Below, one piece after another: positions 52,733 to 60,506 of a stretch of DNA of 64,000 nt (position 1 is the stretch's first letter; each line of letters begins with the position of its first letter). Source of the DNA: Reddybacter sp041622675 (GTDB lineage Bacteria > Pseudomonadota > Gammaproteobacteria > Pseudomonadales > Porticoccaceae); contig JBFJYH010000007.1 in the NCBI GenBank assembly GCA_041622675.1, positions 1 through 64,000 on the forward strand, given 5' to 3'. The position numbers and the translations under genes were made by a program. The notes under the pieces are model-generated. The model made no database searches. It saw only the letters and a program-made list of their open reading frames with translations, and was not told where the DNA came from.

Positions 52733-52772
52733 TGCGCCGTGAGCGCGCCATGGGGTGCGCCATAAGTGCGCC
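52733..52772 (+). repeat. Four phased TGCGCC direct repeats before the integrase gene
   Basis: TGCGCC occurs at 52733, 52756 and 52767, and CGCGCC at 52744: spacings of 11, 12 and 11 bases, one helical turn each. They sit between the candidate promoter and the integrase start. They look like a binding array for the integrase arm domain, an excisionase or a repressor. Confidence 0.65.
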
Positions 52773-52791
52773 ACGGCGCAGGGCGGGCAAT

Positions 52792-53748
52792 ATGGCTACT
52801 ATTAGAAAGCGGGATGGGCGCTGGCGGGCGGAGGTGCGCCGGGGTACTTTTCGTAAATCGAAAACATTTGCGACGAAAACGGCGGCGCAGCGTTGGGCAA
52901 CGGGGCTTGAGGTTGATATCGATAACCATAAGCTGGGCGAGGTGGCTAATAAGTCGCTGGGGGATTTACTGGCGCGCTATAGCGATGAGGTGGCGGTGCA
53001 TAAAAAGGGTTGGCGCCAGGAGGTGATTCGGCTGGCGAGGATTGGTCGGGACCCGCTAGCGGGTACACCGTTGCGGGAGTTGAGCGCGGCTGATATGGCG
53101 GGTTGGCGCGATAGGCGTTTGCGGGAGGTGTCGGCGGCGTCGGTGCGGCGCGATTGGAATGTGATTAGCCACGCAATTAACGTGGCAATTAACGAGTGGG
53201 GCTGGCTGCACACTAACCCATTAAAAGCGGTGAAAAAGCCTGCGCCGCCGGCGGCGCGTGACCGGCGGGTGAGTGAGGATGAGATAGCGTTGCTGCGGCA
53301 TTGCTCGGGTTATGAGCACACGCCAGAGACCAAAACAGCCCGAACGTTTTTAGCGTTTTTGTTGGCCATTGAAACGGGTATGCGCGCAGGCGAGCTGGCA
53401 GGGCTGACACGCTCTAGCATTACCGGCCGCGTTGCCCACTTGCCGATGACGAAAAACGGCACCCGGCGCGACGTGCCGTTGTCGCCCAGGGCGGTTGAAT
53501 TGCTCGAACCCCTGGGCGACAAGCTGCTAGATTTAACTAGCGAGCAAATTAGTAGTTTGTTTCGCAAGATTCGCGACCGCGCAGGCATTAAAGACCTGCA
53601 CTTTCACGACTCGCGGCACGAAGCCATCACACGGCTGGCCGAAAAACTCGACGTGCTGGAACTGGCGCGCATGGTCGGCATTAAAGATTTAAAAATTTTA
53701 ATGGTGTACTACAACAAAACAGCCGAACAGTTGGCCGATAAATTATAA
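52792..53748 (+). CDS. int: Prophage tyrosine integrase
   Basis: Catalyses site-specific recombination of the phage. 318 residues from MATIRKRDGRW (GGGCGGGCAAT upstream); an earlier frame start would run over the repeat array. N-terminal arm-binding beta domain (about 1-45), core-binding helices (50-140), catalytic domain with Arg198 (TGMRAGELAGL), Lys221, His272 and Arg275 (FHDSRHEAIT) and the nucleophile in MVYYNKT (Tyr306/307). Intact. Converges on the tail genes with only five bases between stops. Confidence 0.95.
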   Translation: MATIRKRDGRWRAEVRRGTFRKSKTFATKTAAQRWATGLEVDIDNHKLGEVANKSLGDLLARYSDEVAVHKKGWRQEVIRLARIGRDPLAGTPLRELSAADMAGWRDRRLREVSAASVRRDWNVISHAINVAINEWGWLHTNPLKAVKKPAPPAARDRRVSEDEIALLRHCSGYEHTPETKTARTFLAFLLAIETGMRAGELAGLTRSSITGRVAHLPMTKNGTRRDVPLSPRAVELLEPLGDKLLDLTSEQISSLFRKIRDRAGIKDLHFHDSRHEAITRLAEKLDVLELARMVGIKDLKILMVYYNKTAEQLADKL

Positions 53749-53753
53749 GCTTG

Positions 53754-53987
53754 TTAACCAAGCCATGCGGTTGTCGTATCATTCGTCGCAACGATTTCCA
53801 TAGCGTCGCCAATTGACACTGTGTAGACCCGCCCCTCGCGCGCGGGGATGGAGTCGTAAACGACGCCGTCGAATTTAACGTCGACACTCCCCGAGGCGCA
53901 GCGAACAATTGCACTCGAGCTAGTCATTGTTTGCGCACCGCTGGACGTACCGTTTGCAACCGAGTCTAATACTTTTGTTGATGACAT
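53754..53987 (-). CDS. Small phage protein of unknown function
   Basis: 77 residues, MSSTKVLDSVANGTSSGAQTMTSS..., likely all beta. The last gene of the tail module, after the fibre genes. The ATG follows AGTTTAACTAATAGGACCCAC-like sequence with AGGA present. No recognised domain; may decorate a fibre or be a late accessory. Confidence 0.65.
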   Translation of the reverse strand: MSSTKVLDSVANGTSSGAQTMTSSSAIVRCASGSVDVKFDGVVYDSIPAREGRVYTVSIGDAMEIVATNDTTTAWLG

Positions 53988-54000
53988 AAAGTGGGTCCTA

Positions 54001-54465
54001 TTAGTTTAACTTGATGGGATCTACGCCGGCATACATAGGCAAATAAATAGTATCGGCTAGTGTTGGGGCACGAGTTGTAGTGTTTTGATTCTCATCTATT
54101 TCTACTATGTCATTGAGATAGGGGAGAATAGTTGCTTTATTAATTGGCTCTATTACTGAAAAGTAAGCCGCTTGAGTCTCGTTGCCTTCATTGTCATAGA
54201 CTGCGGGAATTTTCACAGCCTCGCGAATACCGATAACCTCCCAGTCTAAGCTAAAGGCAGAGATTAAGGCCTCTAACGTAGCTTTGGTTAAGTCAGGGTG
54301 CTGCAGTCTTGCATGAATAAGCTTCTTGCTCTGGTATGACTTAGTGCCAATCCCAGGGAAAGAGGGCCAGCGGGTATCTAATGCATTTAACTGAGCTTGT
54401 AGCGGTTTACTCATGTTATCAAACTCAGTAGCGTCAGGTAGTATTAGATGAATATCGTAGATCAT
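54001..54465 (-). CDS. Phage protein downstream of fibre gene
   Basis: 154 residues, MIYDIHLILPDATEFDNMSK..., no signal peptide. Contains a helical middle (LTKATLEALISAFSLDWEVIG) and a proline-rich end. It follows the 624-residue fibre gene with one shared base, a place often taken by fibre-assembly proteins, but no family motif confirms that. Confidence 0.7.
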   Translation of the reverse strand: MIYDIHLILPDATEFDNMSKPLQAQLNALDTRWPSFPGIGTKSYQSKKLIHARLQHPDLTKATLEALISAFSLDWEVIGIREAVKIPAVYDNEGNETQAAYFSVIEPINKATILPYLNDIVEIDENQNTTTRAPTLADTIYLPMYAGVDPIKLN

Positions 54466-56339
54466 TAGGCATTCTCCTCTGCCCAGGTTTTGGCCTCAGC
54501 GAAAGTTGTAGTGCCGGGCGGTTTGCCTTTGTAGATTCTGAGTTTGCTGGTGCTGAACGCTTCGTCAGCTAGGTACGCTATAGATAATTTGTAAGAGGGG
54601 CCTAGTGTCCAACCTGCAAAAGGTTGAGTTACGCCCCAAACAAAGGCGTCTGTTGTGGGGTCGTAATAACCTACAGAAAAGCTGTCGTGCAAGGTTGACC
54701 ACACGACAGAAACTCTCAACTCTTCCCCTGCCAGACCCCCAGAAAAACTCGTGGCCCACGTAACCCCATCAAAAGATGCGAAACCTGGCGTACTTGCTGC
54801 GCCTATCCCAGTAAGCACCCTATTACTGTCAAGAGTTCCTTTGACAAAGCCTCCTGACCAATCAGCTAAATCTACTTCTGATTTCATCCTGAGAAGCAGT
54901 ATACCTTCCTCAGCATCCACTATGCTATCCCAATCGTCTACCTCAATTAGATCATTGTCTCTAGTTGCTGCGGCGGTGGTTGTACGAACATACTCAGGAA
55001 GACCTTCACCTGTCGACAACATGTAGCCAGAGACAGTAAAAGCCTTCCCGGATTGGCTAGCGTATCTTATCACCCCGTGATTATTCGATGCACCTCCCGG
55101 GTCATTTATGTACCCAGAAACTCTGTATAAGTTTTCAGTGCTATTAATAAGCTCTACAAATGCAGCAGAAACAATAGCTCCTTGTAGTATCAAGCTAAAA
55201 TCGCCCTCTGCACTAGTTAGCCCTAGTACTGGGGCTGTTTCATCTGCCATTTTTACAAAAACAGAGATCCAGTATTTTCCTGAGGTTGCTGAGGCATCGT
55301 AAGCATGGTAGGCATACATCGTGTCTCCAGAATTATCAAAGTCCACACCATTAAAGAGGCCCTGCAGAGGAACGGCGGCATCAGTGACGCCCCCTCCCTG
55401 AACAGGAAGATCCGCCAATTCTGGCTCTGAAGGGTAGAGGTAGTTTGTCTTAGAAGGCTGCAATAAAATCTGAGGTACAGGACTTAACGCAGTGCCCGCA
55501 GCTCTTGTAATTATGTCACCAGACTGAGTAGCACCGTTTTCATTTGCGTACCATTTAACGCCGTTAACGCCAAAGCCGTAATCTGTGTCAGTGTCAATGT
55601 ATTCGGGGGGCAGGGTATTAGTGCGACCAGCTACATTATGGATAGCAGCGCGGTCTAAGTAGACACCTTTCCCTTCTGTCCAGTTAGTTGCTGATGTGTT
55701 TACATCCCCGTTCGCCAGAAATATTCCTAATACTGTGGTGCTAGGCGTGTCTTGGTATGTATAGCAGCGTAGATAGCCATTGCCAAGCATCTCTATGCCA
55801 GCATCCGTAGTGCCCTGCGCTCCTATCGCCACGTTATTTAGATCAAAATACGTATAGCTTCCCAGTGTGTTAAAGGCAATCCAGTTGGGTTCACTGGCGT
55901 CCTCTACTTTCACATCAACCGCTAACACTGTCCCGCCTAGCCCGGCTATTACTTTGTACCTATAAGCCGATGACTCACTGTTTTTTGATAGCAAGTCAGC
56001 TAGTTGTTCGCCATCCGAGGAGGTTGTAACGTTTACAGTAACATCCCCCCGGCCTACATCGGTAGACCAAGAGCTAAAATCCCTAGGATCTGGGCATAGA
56101 TTCTCTTCTCTACGCCCCCCCTCTAACACAATCTCGCCAGCCTTAGCCTCAACTAGTACACCTTCCCAGTCCCAAACCAGTGCTGTTGACGTGCGAGTAT
56201 TAGTTAGGGTTTTGTTACTCTGCCCTGTGCCGTCGAGCATAAACGAGGCGGGGTATTGCGGCACTGGGTTTTGTGCTGAGCTAACAGGGCGCACCATGGG
56301 TTGCGAAAAGTTGCGGCTGACAGGGGTGTGCAGTGTCAT
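54465..56339 (-). CDS. Tail fibre/spike-like phage protein
   Basis: 624 residues. N-terminal part (MTLHTPVSRNFSQPMVRPVSSAQNPVPQYPASFMLDG) is probably the attachment end. Then repeated beta-sandwich-like modules typified by NLCPDPRDFSSWSTDVGRGDVTVNV, SYTYFDLNNVAIGAQGTT and later FASFDGVTWATSFSGGLAGEELRVSVVWS, reminiscent of carbohydrate-binding or concanavalin-like folds of phage receptor-binding proteins. Starts on ATGA overlapping the small upstream gene. Receptor unknown. Confidence 0.75.
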   Translation of the reverse strand: MTLHTPVSRNFSQPMVRPVSSAQNPVPQYPASFMLDGTGQSNKTLTNTRTSTALVWDWEGVLVEAKAGEIVLEGGRREENLCPDPRDFSSWSTDVGRGDVTVNVTTSSDGEQLADLLSKNSESSAYRYKVIAGLGGTVLAVDVKVEDASEPNWIAFNTLGSYTYFDLNNVAIGAQGTTDAGIEMLGNGYLRCYTYQDTPSTTVLGIFLANGDVNTSATNWTEGKGVYLDRAAIHNVAGRTNTLPPEYIDTDTDYGFGVNGVKWYANENGATQSGDIITRAAGTALSPVPQILLQPSKTNYLYPSEPELADLPVQGGGVTDAAVPLQGLFNGVDFDNSGDTMYAYHAYDASATSGKYWISVFVKMADETAPVLGLTSAEGDFSLILQGAIVSAAFVELINSTENLYRVSGYINDPGGASNNHGVIRYASQSGKAFTVSGYMLSTGEGLPEYVRTTTAAATRDNDLIEVDDWDSIVDAEEGILLLRMKSEVDLADWSGGFVKGTLDSNRVLTGIGAASTPGFASFDGVTWATSFSGGLAGEELRVSVVWSTLHDSFSVGYYDPTTDAFVWGVTQPFAGWTLGPSYKLSIAYLADEAFSTSKLRIYKGKPPGTTTFAEAKTWAEENA

Positions 56340-56485
56340 TTTTGCCCCGCAATTTTTATTTTTAGGGCCTCAACGTTGGCTTGCGCGGCGGTTTTTTGTG
56401 GGCCGGCGGGCAGTGCGTCGGCTTTTAGCTGGGCGGCATTAATTGTCTTTATTGCTGCGCGTTTTTTAGTTACGAGTCGTCGCAT
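56336..56485 (-). CDS. 49-residue phage protein
   Basis: Short gene starting MRRLVTKKRAAIKTINAAQL and ending VEALKIKIAGQK. Basic and helical. The ribosome site GGAGCTAAAAAA precedes the ATG and its stop overlaps the next start (ATGA), which argues for real translation. It lies four bases after the upstream fibre gene stop. Function unknown. Confidence 0.7.
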   Translation of the reverse strand: MRRLVTKKRAAIKTINAAQLKADALPAGPQKTAAQANVEALKIKIAGQK

Positions 56486-56489
56486 TTTT

Positions 56490-58310
56490 TTAGCTCCATT
56501 GGGTTGAAAGAGCGTGTATTTTCATGATGTTGGTGCTGTCCATTAGCAGCACAGTGTGTATGTCTGTGCCGCTGGCCTGGGTGGTTAAATCGGCGGTGCC
56601 GGTTAAAATTCGGCCTGTTGCCAGGGCGGCCTCTTCACTTAAAACTGCCTGGCAGTAGTCGGTGACGTTTTGTGTGCCGCCGTTGTCGGCGGTAATGGCC
56701 ACGGCCGCGCCACCGCTGGTGAGGCTAACTTCAAAGTCGTCGGCGGCGGCATTAATCACGTAGTAAGCGGTGGTGCCGTCTAACCCTGTGGGGAAGTTGT
56801 CGCCGGTGGGGGTCGACAAAATAACGCGGTCGTCGTTGCTAAAGCCGTGGCCTGTTATGTGTAATTTGTTGTCTGTCGCGGCGTTGGTGGTGTAGGTTGC
56901 GACCGCTGTGCGCGACACCCACGCGGTGAGGTCGGTATTGATGGTTGCGGGGTCAATGTCTTGCTGGTGAATAACAATATAGGCCTCGTCTGGCTCAGCC
57001 AGCGCGGTAACGTCAACAGTGTGCAGCGCTGTGTTGACCAGGGTGTCTGCTAGCAGCTCAACGTGGCGCAAACCCATATAGTCGGCGTCGCCCCAGTTTG
57101 TTGCTATTTTAAAGGCGTAATAGCGGTAAGCCGCTGTGCTATCAACGTCAAACGTTTGGTCGTCGTCTATGTCGCTGTCGGCATGGCGGGCAAACTCTGT
57201 TATTGATGTTGTTAGCTGGGTCCAGTTGGTGTCGGTACCGTAGGTTAATTCAGCAAACGCAGCGGCGTCGTTTGAGCCCCATAGGGTAAATGCCCGCGCG
57301 CCCTCATCCGTCAACGCCCCACTGTCATGCGAGTTATTGTAGTTGACCCCCAGCACCCGGCTGGCCGCCCCCAAGTCTATATGAAAACGCTGGTTTGCTG
57401 TGGTGCTATTGGTTGTGCGCCACTCGGTTGCTGATCGTGCACCTGTTTTACTACTGGCGGGGTTGGTCGCTTCGCTGGCGGGTTTATTTTCGGTTGTGGC
57501 TTTAACATACGATGTTGAGTGGGCGGGCGGGTACGCTGCTGCAACATCGGTGTTTTTATACGCCTGGCTTCTGTAGTACGCAGCAACACTGCGAGCGGTG
57601 TCAATGCCACTTTGGTCGGTAAAAATGTCGCTCACGCCGTCGACCATGGCTTGCACTGTTAGGCCGCCGTTTACAGCGATATTAAACGAGTTGAGAATTA
57701 TATTGGCAGCCTCGGCGCCGGTTGCCCCTTTTGCGTCGGCAATTTTTTGTTCTATTTTTGTCGAGCTATAAGTGGTGGTTAAACTGGTTGTGCCGTCGTC
57801 AATGCCGTTCTCCAACCCGGCTTTTGCAGCCCAGTGCATGGCCGAAAAATCGGTCGTGCCGTTGCCGCCGGCAGCAACGGGCACGGGCGTGTCTTCTGGC
57901 GTTGTTGCCCATGCAGCGGCGTTGGTGACTTCATCTTGCGCTAGCACCACTTGCGCAGCGGCATTACTAACCTCGTTTTGGGCCAGCACCACTTGCGCAG
58001 CGGCGTTGCTAACCTCGTCTTGGGCAAGCACCACTTGCCCAGCGGCGGCGTTTTTTTCGGCCACGGTTTTTGCAAACCAGTGCACAAAACTGTAGTCGTC
58101 AACCTGGTTGCCGCCCGACACGGCAGGTATTAGTGTGTCTTCTGGGGTGTTGGCCCAGTCAACCATCGCTTGCAGCAGCACGTCTTGCTCGCCGTTGGTG
58201 AGGTTACGGGCGGCGAGGTAGGCCTCGAATTTAGTAATAAATGCAGTAGTGTCGCCCAGGCTAATAATAAACTGGTCCCAGTCGATTGTGCTTACGGTGG
58301 GTAGCGCCAT
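56490..58310 (-). CDS. Tail fibre protein with discoidin-like domain and 14-residue repeats
   Basis: 606 residues. N-terminal helical part; then three tandem 14-residue repeats (AAQVVLAQDEVSNA and variants, about residues 90-131) that predict a coiled coil; a domain at about 255-420 with SATEWRTTNSTTANQRFHID and YRYYAFKIATNWGDADYMGLRHVEL, typical of discoidin/F5-8-type glycan-binding folds; and a C-terminal beta region. Probable receptor-binding fibre. Its start directly abuts the stop of the next tail gene upstream. Confidence 0.8.
   Translation of the reverse strand: MALPTVSTIDWDQFIISLGDTTAFITKFEAYLAARNLTNGEQDVLLQAMVDWANTPEDTLIPAVSGGNQVDDYSFVHWFAKTVAEKNAAAGQVVLAQDEVSNAAAQVVLAQNEVSNAAAQVVLAQDEVTNAAAWATTPEDTPVPVAAGGNGTTDFSAMHWAAKAGLENGIDDGTTSLTTTYSSTKIEQKIADAKGATGAEAANIILNSFNIAVNGGLTVQAMVDGVSDIFTDQSGIDTARSVAAYYRSQAYKNTDVAAAYPPAHSTSYVKATTENKPASEATNPASSKTGARSATEWRTTNSTTANQRFHIDLGAASRVLGVNYNNSHDSGALTDEGARAFTLWGSNDAAAFAELTYGTDTNWTQLTTSITEFARHADSDIDDDQTFDVDSTAAYRYYAFKIATNWGDADYMGLRHVELLADTLVNTALHTVDVTALAEPDEAYIVIHQQDIDPATINTDLTAWVSRTAVATYTTNAATDNKLHITGHGFSNDDRVILSTPTGDNFPTGLDGTTAYYVINAAADDFEVSLTSGGAAVAITADNGGTQNVTDYCQAVLSEEAALATGRILTGTADLTTQASGTDIHTVLLMDSTNIMKIHALSTQWS
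57916..58041 (-). repeat. Three 42-bp tandem repeats in the fibre gene
   Basis: Units at 57916-57957, 57958-57999 and 58000-58041, each 42 bases, encode AAQVVLAQ(D/N)EV(S/T)NA. They differ at third-codon-like positions and a few residues, so copies are old rather than newly duplicated. Repeat-number changes would alter fibre length without breaking the frame. Confidence 0.9.
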
Positions 58311-59123
58311 TTAAACCTCTTCAAAAGCGAAATTTGATGCCCAGTTATTGGCAAAAGGGTGGGTGAATGTTAGGTCGGTCATGCGGCGGGCGACAAACGC
58401 GTGTTCAATTTCTAGCATGCCGGTGGCCTCGGGGTAGGCCGATATAAACACGTCGCTGCGTTTGCCTGCGTCGAAAAAATCAACCAGCATGGCGGTGCGG
58501 TCGGTGTCACCTAAATAATTAAGTCCAAAGGTCATGCGCCGGTGCTTGGCGTGGGTACCCTCGCTGCGCAACGAGCCGCCATCGGTACGCTGGTGCTCGG
58601 TTTGCTCAATCCATTGCATTTGCACGCCGTAGCTCATGCCGTATGCGGGTTCGAACGCTAGACCCAGAAATATTTGCCCCAGCTCTAAAAACCCGGCGGC
58701 GTTGTCGGCGTCGGTTATGATGATTTGGTATTCATCAAAAAAAACAGGCGCAAACCAAATGTTAAAAATTTGCGGGTCAAGGCGTTCGTTATACGTTGCG
58801 CCGTAGGCGTCGACGCCAGCGCGCCACACGCCGGCGGGTATAGGCTCGCTAACAGTGAGGGCGCCCGAGTCGTAAACCGTGGCGGCATCTTTTTTTAGTA
58901 TGAGTTGCACTGTGGCCAGGGCGCTAAAATTGTGACGCACTACTGCAAACCCGCTGGCCGCCGTTGGGGTGGGTGTACCGGTTATGGTTTGCTGCGTTGT
59001 GTCTGTTGACCGCCACACATAGGCGCGGCGGCTGTTTTGGCTATTTTCAATAGCCAGCGCTTCGCTGGTGGCGCTTAGTGCTGCGCCGGTATGCGCGTTG
59101 TCGATAATAAAACGCACTGTCAT
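58311..59123 (-). CDS. Phage tail protein
   Basis: 270 residues, mainly beta (MTVRFIIDNAHTGAALSATSE..., WFAPVFFDEYQIIITDADNA, MSYGVQMQWIEQTEHQRTDG). Overlaps the hub-like gene by four bases and abuts the fibre gene. A tail-tip or fibre-connector component is likely from its position; no family named. Confidence 0.72.
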   Translation of the reverse strand: MTVRFIIDNAHTGAALSATSEALAIENSQNSRRAYVWRSTDTTQQTITGTPTPTAASGFAVVRHNFSALATVQLILKKDAATVYDSGALTVSEPIPAGVWRAGVDAYGATYNERLDPQIFNIWFAPVFFDEYQIIITDADNAAGFLELGQIFLGLAFEPAYGMSYGVQMQWIEQTEHQRTDGGSLRSEGTHAKHRRMTFGLNYLGDTDRTAMLVDFFDAGKRSDVFISAYPEATGMLEIEHAFVARRMTDLTFTHPFANNWASNFAFEEV

Positions 59124-60505
59124 AGCCAGACCTCAAGCTCAACATTGTTGCGGGTGTAGCTGCGTGATATAGCAATGACCCGCGCATTTCTGCCGGCGCT
59201 AAAACCAAAACGGGGGTTAATAATTTGCACTGTTTGCCCAACCGCAATTTGTGAGGGTGCCAAAAAGCAGGCTACCGCCCACACCTCGCGGCGCACGCTG
59301 CGCAATGCGGAAATACGGTCGCACTCGGTTTGCGCGTCGGCACTATCGACCAAATAGCTGTCGATAATTTGATCCTCTGCTAGAGGATAGTCGGTAACGG
59401 TGTTGGTGGCGGTGACTTGCTGCCAATCTGTAGTGAGTTTTTCTGCCAGCGCTGGGTCGCTGTCGATCATGCCGGCCAGGCTATTGCGAGCCACGGGTGC
59501 AAAGTTGCGGGCGTAGTTGAGCGTGAGCGTTTTTATGGGTTGCTCGATGTCAACGAGTTTAAGGCCGTTGGCCTCGACGTCGTCAATAGTGAGTATTAGA
59601 TCCGCAGAAACAGCCGGCTCAACCAGCTGGTTGACAACAATTTCGCCGCCGGCGTTAACGCGCCAATAGGCGCCGATTGACTGGCATACATCGTCGAGCA
59701 CTTGGTCTACAGTGGTGTGCGCGTCGTAGTAAATGCCCAGCGCGTAGGTTGGTAGCGCGTCAAGTGTTGCTTGCACGGCGGTTTTACCCACGCGGGCACA
59801 GGCCCAGTTAATAATAGCTTTGGCTGTGCTGTTTGCCTCGGTAACGTCAACACCTAGGTTGCCCTGGGGGCGAGCCGACAGTGTGTATTTGCCGTTGCTG
59901 TAATCTGCTGTATGGCTAACCACTGCGCCGTTATTGCGCACAACGGCACCCGTTACTGAATTTTCGTTAATTTGGTATTCGTGAGTGGGGTCGTCAGTTA
60001 GCGCAGGGCGCACGTTAAAGGGTTGGCCAAGGGCAATGGGTAGGGGTTGGCCGTCGGCCAGCAGCGCGGCTTGTAGGGGCTGGTCAAACAATGCCTTGGC
60101 GTCGCGTATGTTAAAACGTATTTTGCCGGCACTTACGTCGCTAATGCCCGCGTTTACAGCGCGCGCGACGATTCTAAAGTCGTCCAGGGGCCAGCTTTTG
60201 GCCCCCAGCAACAGTCGCATTGAATGCCCTGCCCATTTGTTTTGCAGCCATGGGTTTAGGCTGCTGTCGTTAATTACGGTAATTTCACCCAGGGAAAATT
60301 CGCCGTCGAGGCGGCTTTCAATGTCTATTGCTTCGCTTAACACGTCGTCATAAATGCGGTTAGCGTTAGTGTCTGTGGGCAGGCTGACATAGGGCACGTT
60401 GGCTATGTACTCTGTGCCTGTCGCGTGGTCTAGCTCAATGAGCAGGGTGCGTTGCTGGCCGATATCGACCAACCAATTTTGGTATTGCTGGTCGGTGAGC
60501 GCCAT
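59120..60505 (-). CDS. Tail hub/tip-like phage protein
   Basis: 461 residues. N-terminal domain (about 1-110, ALTDQQYQNWLVDIGQQRTLLIELDHATGTEYIANVPYVSL), a middle with VDQVLDDVCQSIGAYWRVNAGGEIVVNQL (baseplate-hub-like) and a C-terminal beta barrel (AVGQTVQIINPRFGFSAGRNARVIAISRSYTRNN). It follows the tape measure gene by one base. Such a gene after the tape measure usually encodes the distal tail hub; the assignment is by structure-like features and position. Confidence 0.75.
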   Translation of the reverse strand: MALTDQQYQNWLVDIGQQRTLLIELDHATGTEYIANVPYVSLPTDTNANRIYDDVLSEAIDIESRLDGEFSLGEITVINDSSLNPWLQNKWAGHSMRLLLGAKSWPLDDFRIVARAVNAGISDVSAGKIRFNIRDAKALFDQPLQAALLADGQPLPIALGQPFNVRPALTDDPTHEYQINENSVTGAVVRNNGAVVSHTADYSNGKYTLSARPQGNLGVDVTEANSTAKAIINWACARVGKTAVQATLDALPTYALGIYYDAHTTVDQVLDDVCQSIGAYWRVNAGGEIVVNQLVEPAVSADLILTIDDVEANGLKLVDIEQPIKTLTLNYARNFAPVARNSLAGMIDSDPALAEKLTTDWQQVTATNTVTDYPLAEDQIIDSYLVDSADAQTECDRISALRSVRREVWAVACFLAPSQIAVGQTVQIINPRFGFSAGRNARVIAISRSYTRNNVELEVWL

Positions 60506-60506
60506 A

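Noticed and set aside
53700..53790. Short inverted repeat GCTTG/CAAGC between integrase and the first tail gene
   Set aside because: Five-base arms only; not a credible terminator.
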